Part shown: positions 41,933 through 48,546 of the stretch, piece by piece
Numbering within the stretch: the stretch's first letter is position 1
Layout: each line of letters starts with the position of its first letter
IMG/VR virus record: IMGVR_UViG_3300032883_000564
Span: 1-62,690 of that record
Direction: 5' to 3' (one strand)
DNA: 62,690 nucleotides
From: a virus
The notes under the pieces: generated by a model
The model's input: the letters and a program-made list of their open reading frames with translations, nothing else
Databases searched by the model: none
What the model was told of the DNA's origin: nothing
Program-made: the position numbers and the translations under genes

Positions 41933-42442
41933 TCACGCCCGGTAACCCCGCGGCGGAAGGCTGTCGCAGAAGAGAACGGCAGCCAGCGCCAGCCCTCCGA
42001 GGACGACGCCCAGGGCGGCCTCGCCGATTAGCAAAGCGCCCACGGAGGCAAGCCCCAGCAGGCCGGCCGGCACCAGGTCGGACAGGCCGCCAGCTAGGGG
42101 TACCCTGCCGATTCCGTAGCAGGCCGGGCAGGGCTTCGTGCACTCCTCCGCAACGTCGGCCAGCCCGACCTCGAACAGGGTCTCATCACCAACCCGGAAG
42201 CAGATCGTGCTGCCGTCCAGGATCGCATCGGCCGCTTGTGCGGCCGTGATGGGCGCGAAGTCGGCAGGCTCTCCCAGCGCCGTGACGAGGCTGTCCAGGT
42301 TCAGATCATCATCGGCATCGAAGCCGTACTCTGCGAAGCAGGCCAGCAACGCGGCCCGACGGTCTTGTGCCTCGATGTCGTGCCAGGTATCGTGCCAACT
42401 GTCCTCACCGTGATGCTGCTTGTAGCCCACACTGAATTTCAT
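41933..42442 (-). CDS. Hypothetical protein with C-terminal membrane hairpin, 169 aa
   Basis: ATG 42442 in TGATG overlap. Soluble N-terminal half (MKFSVGYKQHHGEDSWHD), a C-x-x-C (PCPACYGIG), then two membrane segments (LVPAGLLGLASVGALLI, LGVVLGGLALAAVLF). Function unknown. Confidence 0.6.
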   Translation of the reverse strand: MKFSVGYKQHHGEDSWHDTWHDIEAQDRRAALLACFAEYGFDADDDLNLDSLVTALGEPADFAPITAAQAADAILDGSTICFRVGDETLFEVGLADVAEECTKPCPACYGIGRVPLAGGLSDLVPAGLLGLASVGALLIGEAALGVVLGGLALAAVLFCDSLPPRGYRA

Positions 42443-42540
42443 CAGAAGCCTCCCCTTCCCGCCCTGCGTATGAGTAGGGCGAAGACGACCAACTGCGCAG
42501 CGAACAGAGAGAGGATGACCGCCCACTCACCGGCAGACAT
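42442..42540 (-). CDS. 32-aa membrane peptide
   Basis: MSAGEWAVILSLFAAQLVVF plus ALLIRRAGRGGF: one transmembrane helix with a positive C-terminal end. Its TGA overlaps the next ATG. Short, but the coupling and sequence support it. Confidence 0.5.
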   Translation of the reverse strand: MSAGEWAVILSLFAAQLVVFALLIRRAGRGGF

Positions 42541-42775
42541 GGTCGGTTCCGTTCGACATAGCAACGCTGCGCCTCAAAGGGCCGACGTGCTCATCACAGC
42601 TCGCCCCCGTCAAGTACCCGATGTCGTAGGCCAGCCAGACGCTCGTCCGGTCGCACCAGTCACAGGGCAGGCTGCCGCAGCCATCCTCCACGCGCTGCAC
42701 CTTGATGAAGTTGCGCCTGCGGTTGCTCCTCTCGACGGAGGAGGCACCAACCGAGCCACCCGGGTACCCGCTCAC
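42527..42775 (-). CDS. Small Cys-containing protein, 82 aa
   Basis: GTG start after AGAGGAG (10-base spacing). CGSLPCDWCDRTSVW ... ASCDEHVG are possible zinc ligands. Function unknown. Confidence 0.55.
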   Translation of the reverse strand: MSGYPGGSVGASSVERSNRRRNFIKVQRVEDGCGSLPCDWCDRTSVWLAYDIGYLTGASCDEHVGPLRRSVAMSNGTDHVCR

Positions 42776-42791
42776 GAATACAGCGCTCCTC

Positions 42792-43002
42792 TCAACGGCC
42801 GAAGGCCCGACCTTGTAGGGAGGATGCAGTGATCGTCGCCTCGGGCTCCGGCGGGCGGTAGGTCTGCAGGTGCTTGCACGTCCTGGGGAATGTCCGGCAG
42901 TAGTGGAAGGCCGGGCAGGAGCAAGTTGCCCTGAGGCGTGCGGTCGATCTCATACGTCACGGTGGCCGTGGTCTGCGAAGGGATCGTCGCTAGGACCGGC
43001 AT
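42792..43002 (-). pseudogene. SWIM-type zinc-finger protein with a one-base frame break
   Basis: From ATG 43002 the frame reads MPVLATIPSQTTATVTYEID and RTPQGN. After that the conserved sequence continues in the next frame: CSCPAFHYCRTFPRTCKHLQ, a SWIM motif (C-x-C ... C-x-H), to a TGA at 42792-42794. Deleting one T of the TT at the junction would join the two. Either a real mutation, a sequencing error or recoding. The RBS of the next gene follows the second frame's stop. Confidence 0.6.
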
Positions 43003-43205
43003 GGCTTCTGCTCCAGCAGGCAGCTCGCACCCAGCACCATCGTCTCGCGGTAGCGCCCACCTCCAGCTCTCTTCCATAGGGCGATTCTGGCTACAGGCTC
43101 GCCGTAGAGTGCCAGCGTCTTCTCGTCCGCCCGAACTTCCTCCACCAACGCCCGGCTGCCCTTGAGCCTCGTGTAGACGATCTGCCCGACCCGCAGCCCC
43201 TCCAT
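42990..43205 (-). CDS. Small hypothetical protein, 71 aa
   Basis: First gene after the promoter at 43239-43267. RVGQIVYTRLKGSRALVEEV ... MVLGASCLLEQ predicts a small beta barrel. Unknown. Confidence 0.6.
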   Translation of the reverse strand: MEGLRVGQIVYTRLKGSRALVEEVRADEKTLALYGEPVARIALWKRAGGGRYRETMVLGASCLLEQKPCRS

Positions 43206-43229
43206 CTCCTGTCTCCTTCCTGTTTGGTT

Positions 43230-43272
43230 CCTATGTTTATGGTAGCACCCTAACGCATGTTTGTCAATAGAA
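43230..43272 (-). promoter_or_regulatory. Promoter module, copy 1
   Basis: TTGACA (43267-43262), 17 bases, TACCAT (43244-43239) on the minus strand, driving the cluster that starts at 43205. The 43-bp segment recurs at 51667-51709 with two mismatches, including spacer and flanks, so it probably also contains an operator. Confidence 0.75.
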
Positions 43273-43312
43273 AGAGGAGGAGTTTGTCAAAGATTTTTCG
43301 TCCGAGAACAGA

Positions 43313-43972
43313 CTAGGCGTCCGGCCAACAGCCCTCGGAGCCACCGCGCAGCCGCTGGACCCGGGTCACGCCGTTCTGCTTGGAGAAGCGGTAGGCTACA
43401 TCCCCCGCCTCGGCCAGCTCCTCGCGATGTGTCACGAGGACAAGCTGGAATTTTCCTTCTTCACTGATGTGCCGCAGGAGCGCGGCAGCTTGGGGAAGGA
43501 AGTCGGCGGACAGCTCAGACAGGGTCTCGTCCAGCACCAGCAGCCGGGCCAGGGCTGGGCGAGTGGCGAGCAAGACGAGTACGAGCAGGAGGAAGGAAGT
43601 CACGTTCACCAGGCCGCCCCCTTCGGCCTCCATGATCTCGGTCTCCAGGCCCGTGCTGTCCTTAATGCGGAAGCGCGCTACGGGCAGGTCCGCCTGCACG
43701 CCCATCTCGACCACGAGCTCCAGCGGCTCGCCGAAGACACCGGTCAGTCCCCGGCTCACATGCTCGCCAACGGCAGCCTCGAAACCCCCTCGCCATACCT
43801 CCTGCGCCGCAGTGAGCAGAGCCACCACGTGGTTCAGGACTTCAGCGCGCTTCCTGTGCGTCCTGGCGTCGTACTCAAGGACACCGGCCTGGCGCTGTAG
43901 CAAGGCACGGGCGCCGACCCGTTCCTTCAGCAGGTCACCCAGGCGTGCAAGGTCCCTATCCAGCTCGTCCAC
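43313..43972 (-). CDS. SbcC/Rad50-like ATPase, C-terminal half
   Basis: 219 aa from GTG 43972 (GAGGGAG upstream). Residues 1-70 are coiled coil; 117-124 (EGGGLVNV) is in the place of the ABC signature; 145-149 (LVLDE) is Walker B; VLVTHREEL follows as the H-loop. There is no Walker A, which is encoded in the separate gene at 46980-47924. The two halves would form one ATPase head with the SbcD-like nuclease for DNA end processing. Confidence 0.75.
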   Translation of the reverse strand: MDELDRDLARLGDLLKERVGARALLQRQAGVLEYDARTHRKRAEVLNHVVALLTAAQEVWRGGFEAAVGEHVSRGLTGVFGEPLELVVEMGVQADLPVARFRIKDSTGLETEIMEAEGGGLVNVTSFLLLVLVLLATRPALARLLVLDETLSELSADFLPQAAALLRHISEEGKFQLVLVTHREELAEAGDVAYRFSKQNGVTRVQRLRGGSEGCWPDA

Positions 43973-44165
43973 CGACGGTCTCCCTCGGGCCACGCAGCGC
44001 AGCCCGCGCCACGAAACCCACGCCCAGCTCGACGCAGTCCCGATACGTGGAGAACAGGCACCAGTCGACAAGAAGCAGGCCACGATCGTTCAGGACGTCA
44101 GCGTATTCCCGCCGCATCGCTATCAGGCGTCTCAGTCTGGTCAGGCGCTCAGCCGCCAACTCCAT
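43956..44165 (-). CDS. Small helical protein, 69 aa
   Basis: ATG 44165 in TGATG overlap. MELAAERLTRLRRLIAMRRE is helical; then LLLVDWCLFSTYRDCVELG. Lies between coiled-coil pieces of the split SbcC locus; may be a subunit. Confidence 0.5.
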   Translation of the reverse strand: MELAAERLTRLRRLIAMRREYADVLNDRGLLLVDWCLFSTYRDCVELGVGFVARAALRGPRETVGGRAG

Positions 44166-44416
44166 CACCGGGCCTCCGCCTGTAGGGACGCGAGGTCCCG
44201 CCGGATGGCCTCCTGCTCGGCCTGCACTTCGGCGGTGCGGGCCTGGAGCTGCTCTTCCAGGTCACCATCGGAAGAGAAGCCCAGCGTCTCGATCTCGGCA
44301 CGCAGCCGCCCCATCTCATCGTCCCCCGCCGCCATCAGGGCCTCCAGGCGTGTCACGTCGGCGGAGGCGCGCTCGACATCCGAGCGCAGCTTTAGGACTT
44401 CGTCGGCGGTTGGCAT
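44165..44416 (-). CDS. Coiled-coil protein, 83 aa
   Basis: GGAGG before the ATG. An uninterrupted coiled coil (RSDVERASADVTRLEALMAA ... EEQLQARTAEVQAEQEAIRR). Could represent part of the returning coiled-coil arm of the split SbcC protein. Confidence 0.6.
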   Translation of the reverse strand: MPTADEVLKLRSDVERASADVTRLEALMAAGDDEMGRLRAEIETLGFSSDGDLEEQLQARTAEVQAEQEAIRRDLASLQAEAR

Positions 44417-44738
44417 CTTCCACCACCTCCACGTTCACCACGAGTCGCAGCCGCGACAGCGAGGCTCACCGCCAGCCGCTCGCGGGCCCAGCGCTCGACC
44501 GTCGCCTTAGCCCGCTCCACCTTCTGCTCCCAGGTCGCGCCCCGCCAGCGCTCCCACCAGTTGGGCGGCCAGACGTAGACGACGGGGGAGTCGCCTCCTC
44601 CCGGGCTGTGAATCCCCTTGTTACCCACTGGCTCACCATCGGAGGCAGACCCGGCGGAGCGTCGGCAAACAGCACCGCCTCCACCTTCACGACACCAGCC
44701 AGCGGCGTCACGAGGACCTCATAGCGCTCGGCAGTCAT
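44392..44738 (-). pseudogene. Frame-broken small gene at a C-run
   Basis: The first frame (ATG 44738; MTAERYEVLVTPLAGVVKVE to VSQWVTRGFTAREEATPP) seems to continue in the next frame as VVYVWPPNWWERWRGATWEQ to the stop at 44392. The switch is at a CCCCC run; one more C would join them. If not joined, they are two overlapping ORFs (44466-44738, and 44392-44628 from a GTG). Confidence 0.5.
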
Positions 44739-44959
44739 ACGTGGCTCCCATTCTCAGGCAATTCCCGCAGCGCCCTCATCAGCAAGCCGCGGACCGCGTA
44801 CGTATCCATATTCTGCGGGGTGCACAGCACCAGGCTGCCAGCCCCTTCGCCCTGCTTCACGCCGAGGAGTAAGACCGGCGTCGCCACCTCGACGGCCAGC
44901 TTGTAGGACCACACTCGCAGGCGCTGCTGGCAGATGGCCAGCGCCTCCGGGCTCTCCAC
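44735..44959 (-). CDS. Small hypothetical protein, 74 aa
   Basis: GTG 44959, two bases after the upstream stop, AAAGGAC upstream. MESPEALAICQQRLRVWSYK, VEVATPVLLLGVKQGEG. Possibly an alpha/beta protein; unknown. Confidence 0.55.
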   Translation of the reverse strand: MESPEALAICQQRLRVWSYKLAVEVATPVLLLGVKQGEGAGSLVLCTPQNMDTYAVRGLLMRALRELPENGSHV

Positions 44960-44961
44960 GG

Positions 44962-45282
44962 CTACGGGTCCTTTATCTTCGGGTGGGGCAGCGTCGCCTG
45001 GCCCCGAGAGAGGATCGCTCGGATGTCCTCCGGGCCTAGCTCCTCCGAGATGTCGACCAGGTCGCCGCCCTCCAGCACGTAGGGCGTCATGCAGCGCGCG
45101 CAGATCTTGATGCCTGACGGCGCGGCGTAGTTCTTCCAGCGCTCGATCTCGCTGCCGTCCAGCCCGGTCATCCCGCCCGTGTGGAGCACCACCAGGCCCC
45201 AGTCGTAGAACACGGCCGAGCCGCACTCGCCGCTTTCTGTCCTCGCGGAGCACCTCTTGATCATCTTCAGTGGGCTGTCCAT
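44962..45282 (-). CDS. Cys-containing hypothetical protein, 106 aa
   Basis: AAAAGGAGG before ATG 45282. KMIKRCSARTESGECGSAVF and IKICARCMTPYVLE suggest a four-Cys zinc site. Function unknown. Confidence 0.6.
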   Translation of the reverse strand: MDSPLKMIKRCSARTESGECGSAVFYDWGLVVLHTGGMTGLDGSEIERWKNYAAPSGIKICARCMTPYVLEGGDLVDISEELGPEDIRAILSRGQATLPHPKIKDP

Positions 45283-45296
45283 GCCGCCTCCTTTTA

Positions 45297-45312
45297 GCAT
45301 TCTACTGCACAA
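45297..45312 (-). promoter_or_regulatory. Possible operator related to the one at 47925-47944
   Basis: Minus strand TTGTGCAGTAGAATGC, close to the motif before the SbcC-like gene. A TTGACA lies just upstream (45320-45315), but no well-placed -10 box was found. Confidence 0.3.
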
Positions 45313-45316
45313 TTTG

Positions 45317-46291
45317 TCAAACCGAAGGAACGCCTGAGGCCCGTGCCAGGTACTCGCGGGCCACCTTCACCACCTCGGGGTCCGCCCGCTCCTCCAGGCT
45401 CCGCAGGATCTCGTCCAGGGACAGGTGCTCCAGGGAGAGGCCAGTCTCCAGCGCGGTCACGTAGCCAGCGAAGAGTTCTGAATTTCCGAGCGCCCGGAGA
45501 TTCTCAGACCAGGCGAACACCTCCTTCCCTGGCCGGGCCGAACGCAGGGGCACCTCCTCAAAGGCCGGCTCCTTGCCCTTCTCCAGCGTCACGATGAGCA
45601 CCGCCGGCACGCGCTCCATCTCACCGATGGAGCGGCTCGTGCGGGCCACCGAGCCGGGCCCTGCGAACCAGCAGCCGTTCACCTTCTGCGGCTTAGTCCG
45701 CCAGTGGGTGTCGCCTTGTAGTAGCACATCTATGCCCGCCGTCAGGATCTGCTCCATGGCGATAGCCGGGAACGGATAGCCGCCCTCGCCGCGAAGGATC
45801 ATGGCGTGGGCAACCTTCACGGCGAAATCGGCCCGCGGGTCGCGGTCAAGGCCCAGCCACTCCGGATGCTCCTCTATGTTCGGGCGCCAGTTGGCAGGCG
45901 AAAGCTGCACGCAGAGGCCATCCCTCTGAACCAGGAGGTCTTCATTAAGCCACTCCAGCGGGCCTTCGCGCAGCGCCTCTAGGACCACGCCGATGGGCTG
46001 ACGGCCGATGCTATCCAGGCCGTCGGGACCGAGATCGTGCTGCCCCATGAGAGCCCATAGGTCGTGCGGCCAGTCCCGGTACAGCCTCATCACCCGGATC
46101 TTCAGCCGGTCACTGATCTCGGTCGCGCGTGGCCAGTGGAAGTGATCCCCTGCGTGCACAGTCAAGTCGCACGTGCGGGCCAGGTCGCGCACCTCCTCAA
46201 GCTTCGCAAAGATGTCGTCGCAGTACGACGGTGCCCGCGCCAGGGGCGGGCGCTCGGCGATGTGCGTGTCGCTGAACAGGAGGAGTCTCAT
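45317..46291 (-). CDS. SbcD/Mre11-like metallophosphoesterase
   Basis: 324 aa. Motifs in order: FSDTHIA (D-x-H), VHAGDHFHW (G-D), ALMGQHD (replacing G-N-H-D), and VLLQGDTHWR (replacing the G-H-x-H region). These bind two Mn ions in Mre11/SbcD nucleases. It lies between the two halves of an SbcC-like gene, so a nuclease-ATPase complex for recombination or end resection is likely. A dispersed palindrome lies in its 3' part. Confidence 0.8.
   Translation of the reverse strand: MRLLLFSDTHIAERPPLARAPSYCDDIFAKLEEVRDLARTCDLTVHAGDHFHWPRATEISDRLKIRVMRLYRDWPHDLWALMGQHDLGPDGLDSIGRQPIGVVLEALREGPLEWLNEDLLVQRDGLCVQLSPANWRPNIEEHPEWLGLDRDPRADFAVKVAHAMILRGEGGYPFPAIAMEQILTAGIDVLLQGDTHWRTKPQKVNGCWFAGPGSVARTSRSIGEMERVPAVLIVTLEKGKEPAFEEVPLRSARPGKEVFAWSENLRALGNSELFAGYVTALETGLSLEHLSLDEILRSLEERADPEVVKVAREYLARASGVPSV
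45481..45502. repeat. Dispersed palindrome, copy 3
   Basis: Core TCCGAGCGCCCGGA with AATT and GATT flanks, inside the SbcD-like gene. Confidence 0.65.
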
Positions 46292-46566
46292 TGTTCCTCT
46301 CTCACTCCTACTTCACCGGCGACCACCCACTTACCATCAGCGCGGCGCCAGTGCCTAGTCGGGACAACACGCGACAGCAGGCGCTCGACCCGTCGTACCT
46401 CACGCCTGTTCGGGCAGACTGCGTACGCTATCCCTGACGCGCTCACCAGCCCTTGCTCTATACCGAGCACCCGCCTCAGCGCGATGTTGCGGTCGCCACC
46501 CCAGTGCATGGCAAGCACACGCGCCAGCTTTTCCCTCTCGGACAGAGCCTTCTTAGGGGCTGGCAA
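46288..46566 (-). CDS. Hypothetical protein, 92 aa
   Basis: TTG 46566 (46572 possible) after GGAGGG. KKALSEREKLARVLAMHWGG ... RRVERLLSRVVPTRHWRRAD; basic, helical. ATGA overlap with the SbcD-like gene. Confidence 0.5.
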   Translation of the reverse strand: MPAPKKALSEREKLARVLAMHWGGDRNIALRRVLGIEQGLVSASGIAYAVCPNRREVRRVERLLSRVVPTRHWRRADGKWVVAGEVGVREEQ

Positions 46567-46786
46567 CGGCAACTCCCTCCGCCACTGGCTCCAGCCTGAG
46601 CTCCACCTCGCGGCCGCAGTCAGCACAAAGCTGAGGCATGGCGAGCAGGTTCTCGTCCACCACGCAGGGGACCATACCAAACAGCGAGTGCCACGGAGGT
46701 TTCGCCCGGCGCTTCCGCCCATGCACCGGACACCTCACCTCCACCAACACGATGGGCCTGCGCACATGCCTGCTCACTCTTCGCAT
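46553..46786 (-). CDS. Cys-containing hypothetical protein, 77 aa
   Basis: ATG 46786, MRRVSRHVRRPIVLVEVRCP; later MPQLCADCGREVELRLE. Probably a small zinc protein of the recombination operon. Confidence 0.55.
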   Translation of the reverse strand: MRRVSRHVRRPIVLVEVRCPVHGRKRRAKPPWHSLFGMVPCVVDENLLAMPQLCADCGREVELRLEPVAEGVAVASP

Positions 46787-46983
46787 CCGTGCACCTCGCG
46801 CAGATGGCGTTGGCGCGCCAACTCGCAGGCCTCCGCCTCGCTGTTGGCCTGCACCGACGTGATGCTGTGCCTCCGTCCGCAGGAGCAGACCGGGCAGGCC
46901 AGGTAGACCTTGTATTCGCCCAACCATCCATACAGACACGCCACGGCGACGATCACCTCAACGACCGCCTGGACGCCAGTCAT
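46774..46983 (-). CDS. Zinc-ribbon protein, 69 aa
   Basis: ATG 46983 overlaps the SbcC-like stop (ATGA). N-terminal hydrophobic segment (VVEVIVAVACLYGWLG), then CPVCSCGRRHSI and ARQRHLREVHGC. Function unknown. Confidence 0.55.
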   Translation of the reverse strand: MTGVQAVVEVIVAVACLYGWLGEYKVYLACPVCSCGRRHSITSVQANSEAEACELARQRHLREVHGCEE

Positions 46984-47924
46984 CTCATGCTTCTCTCGCA
47001 GATCGGGCACATCTCCAGGCTGTCCAGCACGGAGTGGAGCTGCTTCTCTGAGGCATCGAGGCGTTGACGCGCCTCGGCAAGCTGCCGGCACATGCCCTCC
47101 TGCCTCGCAGCTACCCCAACCCGCGCTGCAATGACGCCGGTGGCCCTCACCAGGGCATCAGCACGCCCCGTGAGCGCGGCCATCCGGTCTGGGAGGGTAG
47201 CGTCTTTCCAGCCCGCCCTGAGCGCCAGGAGCCGCCGCAGCCGCCCCGACGCGACCCGCGCGGCGTCCAAGCCCTCCTCGGCCTGTTTCGCCGCCCTGTG
47301 CCTCTCCTGGAGCCCCTCCCAGCGCGTCAGAAGGGCGGGGTAGTCGGGCATCGCCCCCAGCTCGGTGCGTACCGTCTCCGCCCGCGATTCTGCGTCGGTG
47401 GCCAGGCGCTCGGTACGGTCGCGGTCCCTCTTCGCCTCCACTTGTGCACGTACGACGTCGTCCATCTTAGACACGTGGGCGAGGAGCTTCGCCGCCTGCC
47501 CACCCGTGCTGGCCAGGAGAAACGGCTCGTCATGCTGGCAGTCGAAGTTGGGGCGGATGCGCACCCCGTCCACCTGGAGCTCGCGTATGCCCGTCAGCTC
47601 GGCGACGTTCGGCGGCAGCTCCCGCCCCAGGCGCGTCAGCAGTTGCTCACCTTCGGCCGTCCGCAGCCGGTAGCTGGCACCGCCCTTGGCGGGCTTCTCC
47701 CAGGTCACGCTCGCCTCTTCGAAATCCAGCGTGACCTCACCGGATGTTGCGCCGGCACGGACAAAGCGGGGGCCCGGCGTCCAGTTGAACAGGCACGCTC
47801 GAAGGGAGCGGACCAGGGCCGACTTCCCACTGCGCGAGGGGCCGACGATGACCGTAACCTGGCCCAGCTCCAGGTCAACATCGGCCAGGCTCTGAATGTC
47901 GCGCACCCTAATCCGTTTCAGCAT
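46980..47924 (-). CDS. SbcC/Rad50-like ATPase, N-terminal half ending at the zinc hook
   Basis: 314 aa. Walker A at 29-36 (GPSRSGKS) and an N-terminal ATPase lobe to about 165, then a coiled coil of about 130 residues. C-P-I-C at 306-309 is the zinc hook that in Rad50/SbcC lies at the coiled-coil apex and joins two molecules. Here the protein stops five residues later, and the returning coil and Walker B lobe are in separate genes (44416-43313). The mRNA appears leaderless. Confidence 0.75.
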   Translation of the reverse strand: MLKRIRVRDIQSLADVDLELGQVTVIVGPSRSGKSALVRSLRACLFNWTPGPRFVRAGATSGEVTLDFEEASVTWEKPAKGGASYRLRTAEGEQLLTRLGRELPPNVAELTGIRELQVDGVRIRPNFDCQHDEPFLLASTGGQAAKLLAHVSKMDDVVRAQVEAKRDRDRTERLATDAESRAETVRTELGAMPDYPALLTRWEGLQERHRAAKQAEEGLDAARVASGRLRRLLALRAGWKDATLPDRMAALTGRADALVRATGVIAARVGVAARQEGMCRQLAEARQRLDASEKQLHSVLDSLEMCPICERSMR

Positions 47925-47959
47925 GTGTGCAGTCTACCGCACAAATGGCAGGGCGTCAA
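47925..47959 (-). promoter_or_regulatory. Promoter and palindromic operator of the SbcC/SbcD operon
   Basis: TTGACG (47959-47954), 17 bases, TAGACT (47936-47931), then six bases to the ATG at 47924. The -10 box lies within the inverted repeat TGTGC-N8-GCACA (47943-47926), a likely repressor site. Confidence 0.65.
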
Positions 47960-47964
47960 CGGTC

Positions 47965-48201
47965 TCACTTCAGCGCCTCGATCTCGGCGCGCTTCTCAGT
48001 TACGTGTGGTCGAGGCATTATCTTGTGGTAGTCCCCCGCCTCTACCCCCACATCGAACGCCTCCAGCGCCAAGTCGCGGGCGGCGGCCAGCAGGAAGACC
48101 CACTCTTGTTCTGTGTCCCCGGTTCCGCCGCGCAGCCGGGCCTTGTTTACCAGGGCTGCGGCGGCGTCTTCCAGTGTGTACCACTTGTCCTGCACGCTCA
48201 T
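47965..48201 (-). CDS. Small hypothetical protein, 78 aa
   Basis: AAGGAG upstream. MSVQDKWYTLEDAAAALVNK; helical and acidic. Last gene before the promoter of the SbcC/SbcD operon. Confidence 0.6.
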   Translation of the reverse strand: MSVQDKWYTLEDAAAALVNKARLRGGTGDTEQEWVFLLAAARDLALEAFDVGVEAGDYHKIMPRPHVTEKRAEIEALK

Positions 48202-48204
48202 TGC

Positions 48205-48546
48205 TCACTCCTTCAGCAGATGCGCGAACGGGGCATAGGCAGCGACCAGAGGCGCAAGGTCACCCTCGCCCAAGTCCCCAGCATCCCACCGCCACTTCAC
48301 AACCTTTGCCGCCCGCACCAGCGCCCGCACCAACGCCACCAGCTCGTCGGGCTCGACGTCCAGCCGGTCACAAGCCGCGACTGCTGCCAGCACCCTTTTC
48401 ATGTCTACGGCAACGGGTTCCAGGTCATGCCGGGGCTCTAGCAGTCGAACAGGACACCGGCGCTGGTAATGATCTACCTCATGTTCACCACAGTTGCGGC
48501 AGCGATCACTCTCACGAGGGTCTGGCTCGAACTTGCTTTCACTCAC
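48205..48546 (-). CDS. Hypothetical protein with Cys/His motif, 113 aa
   Basis: GTG 48546 after GGAGG. DRCRNCGEHEVDHYQRRCPV is a likely zinc site; the C-terminal half is helical. Overlaps the ParB-like gene by 8 bp. Confidence 0.6.
   Translation of the reverse strand: MSESKFEPDPRESDRCRNCGEHEVDHYQRRCPVRLLEPRHDLEPVAVDMKRVLAAVAACDRLDVEPDELVALVRALVRAAKVVKWRWDAGDLGEGDLAPLVAAYAPFAHLLKE

Noticed and set aside
46230-46260. Seventh copy of the dispersed palindrome (CGGGCGCTCGG near 46245)
   Set aside because: The core is only partly symmetric and the A/T flanks are missing; likely chance in GC-rich coding sequence.
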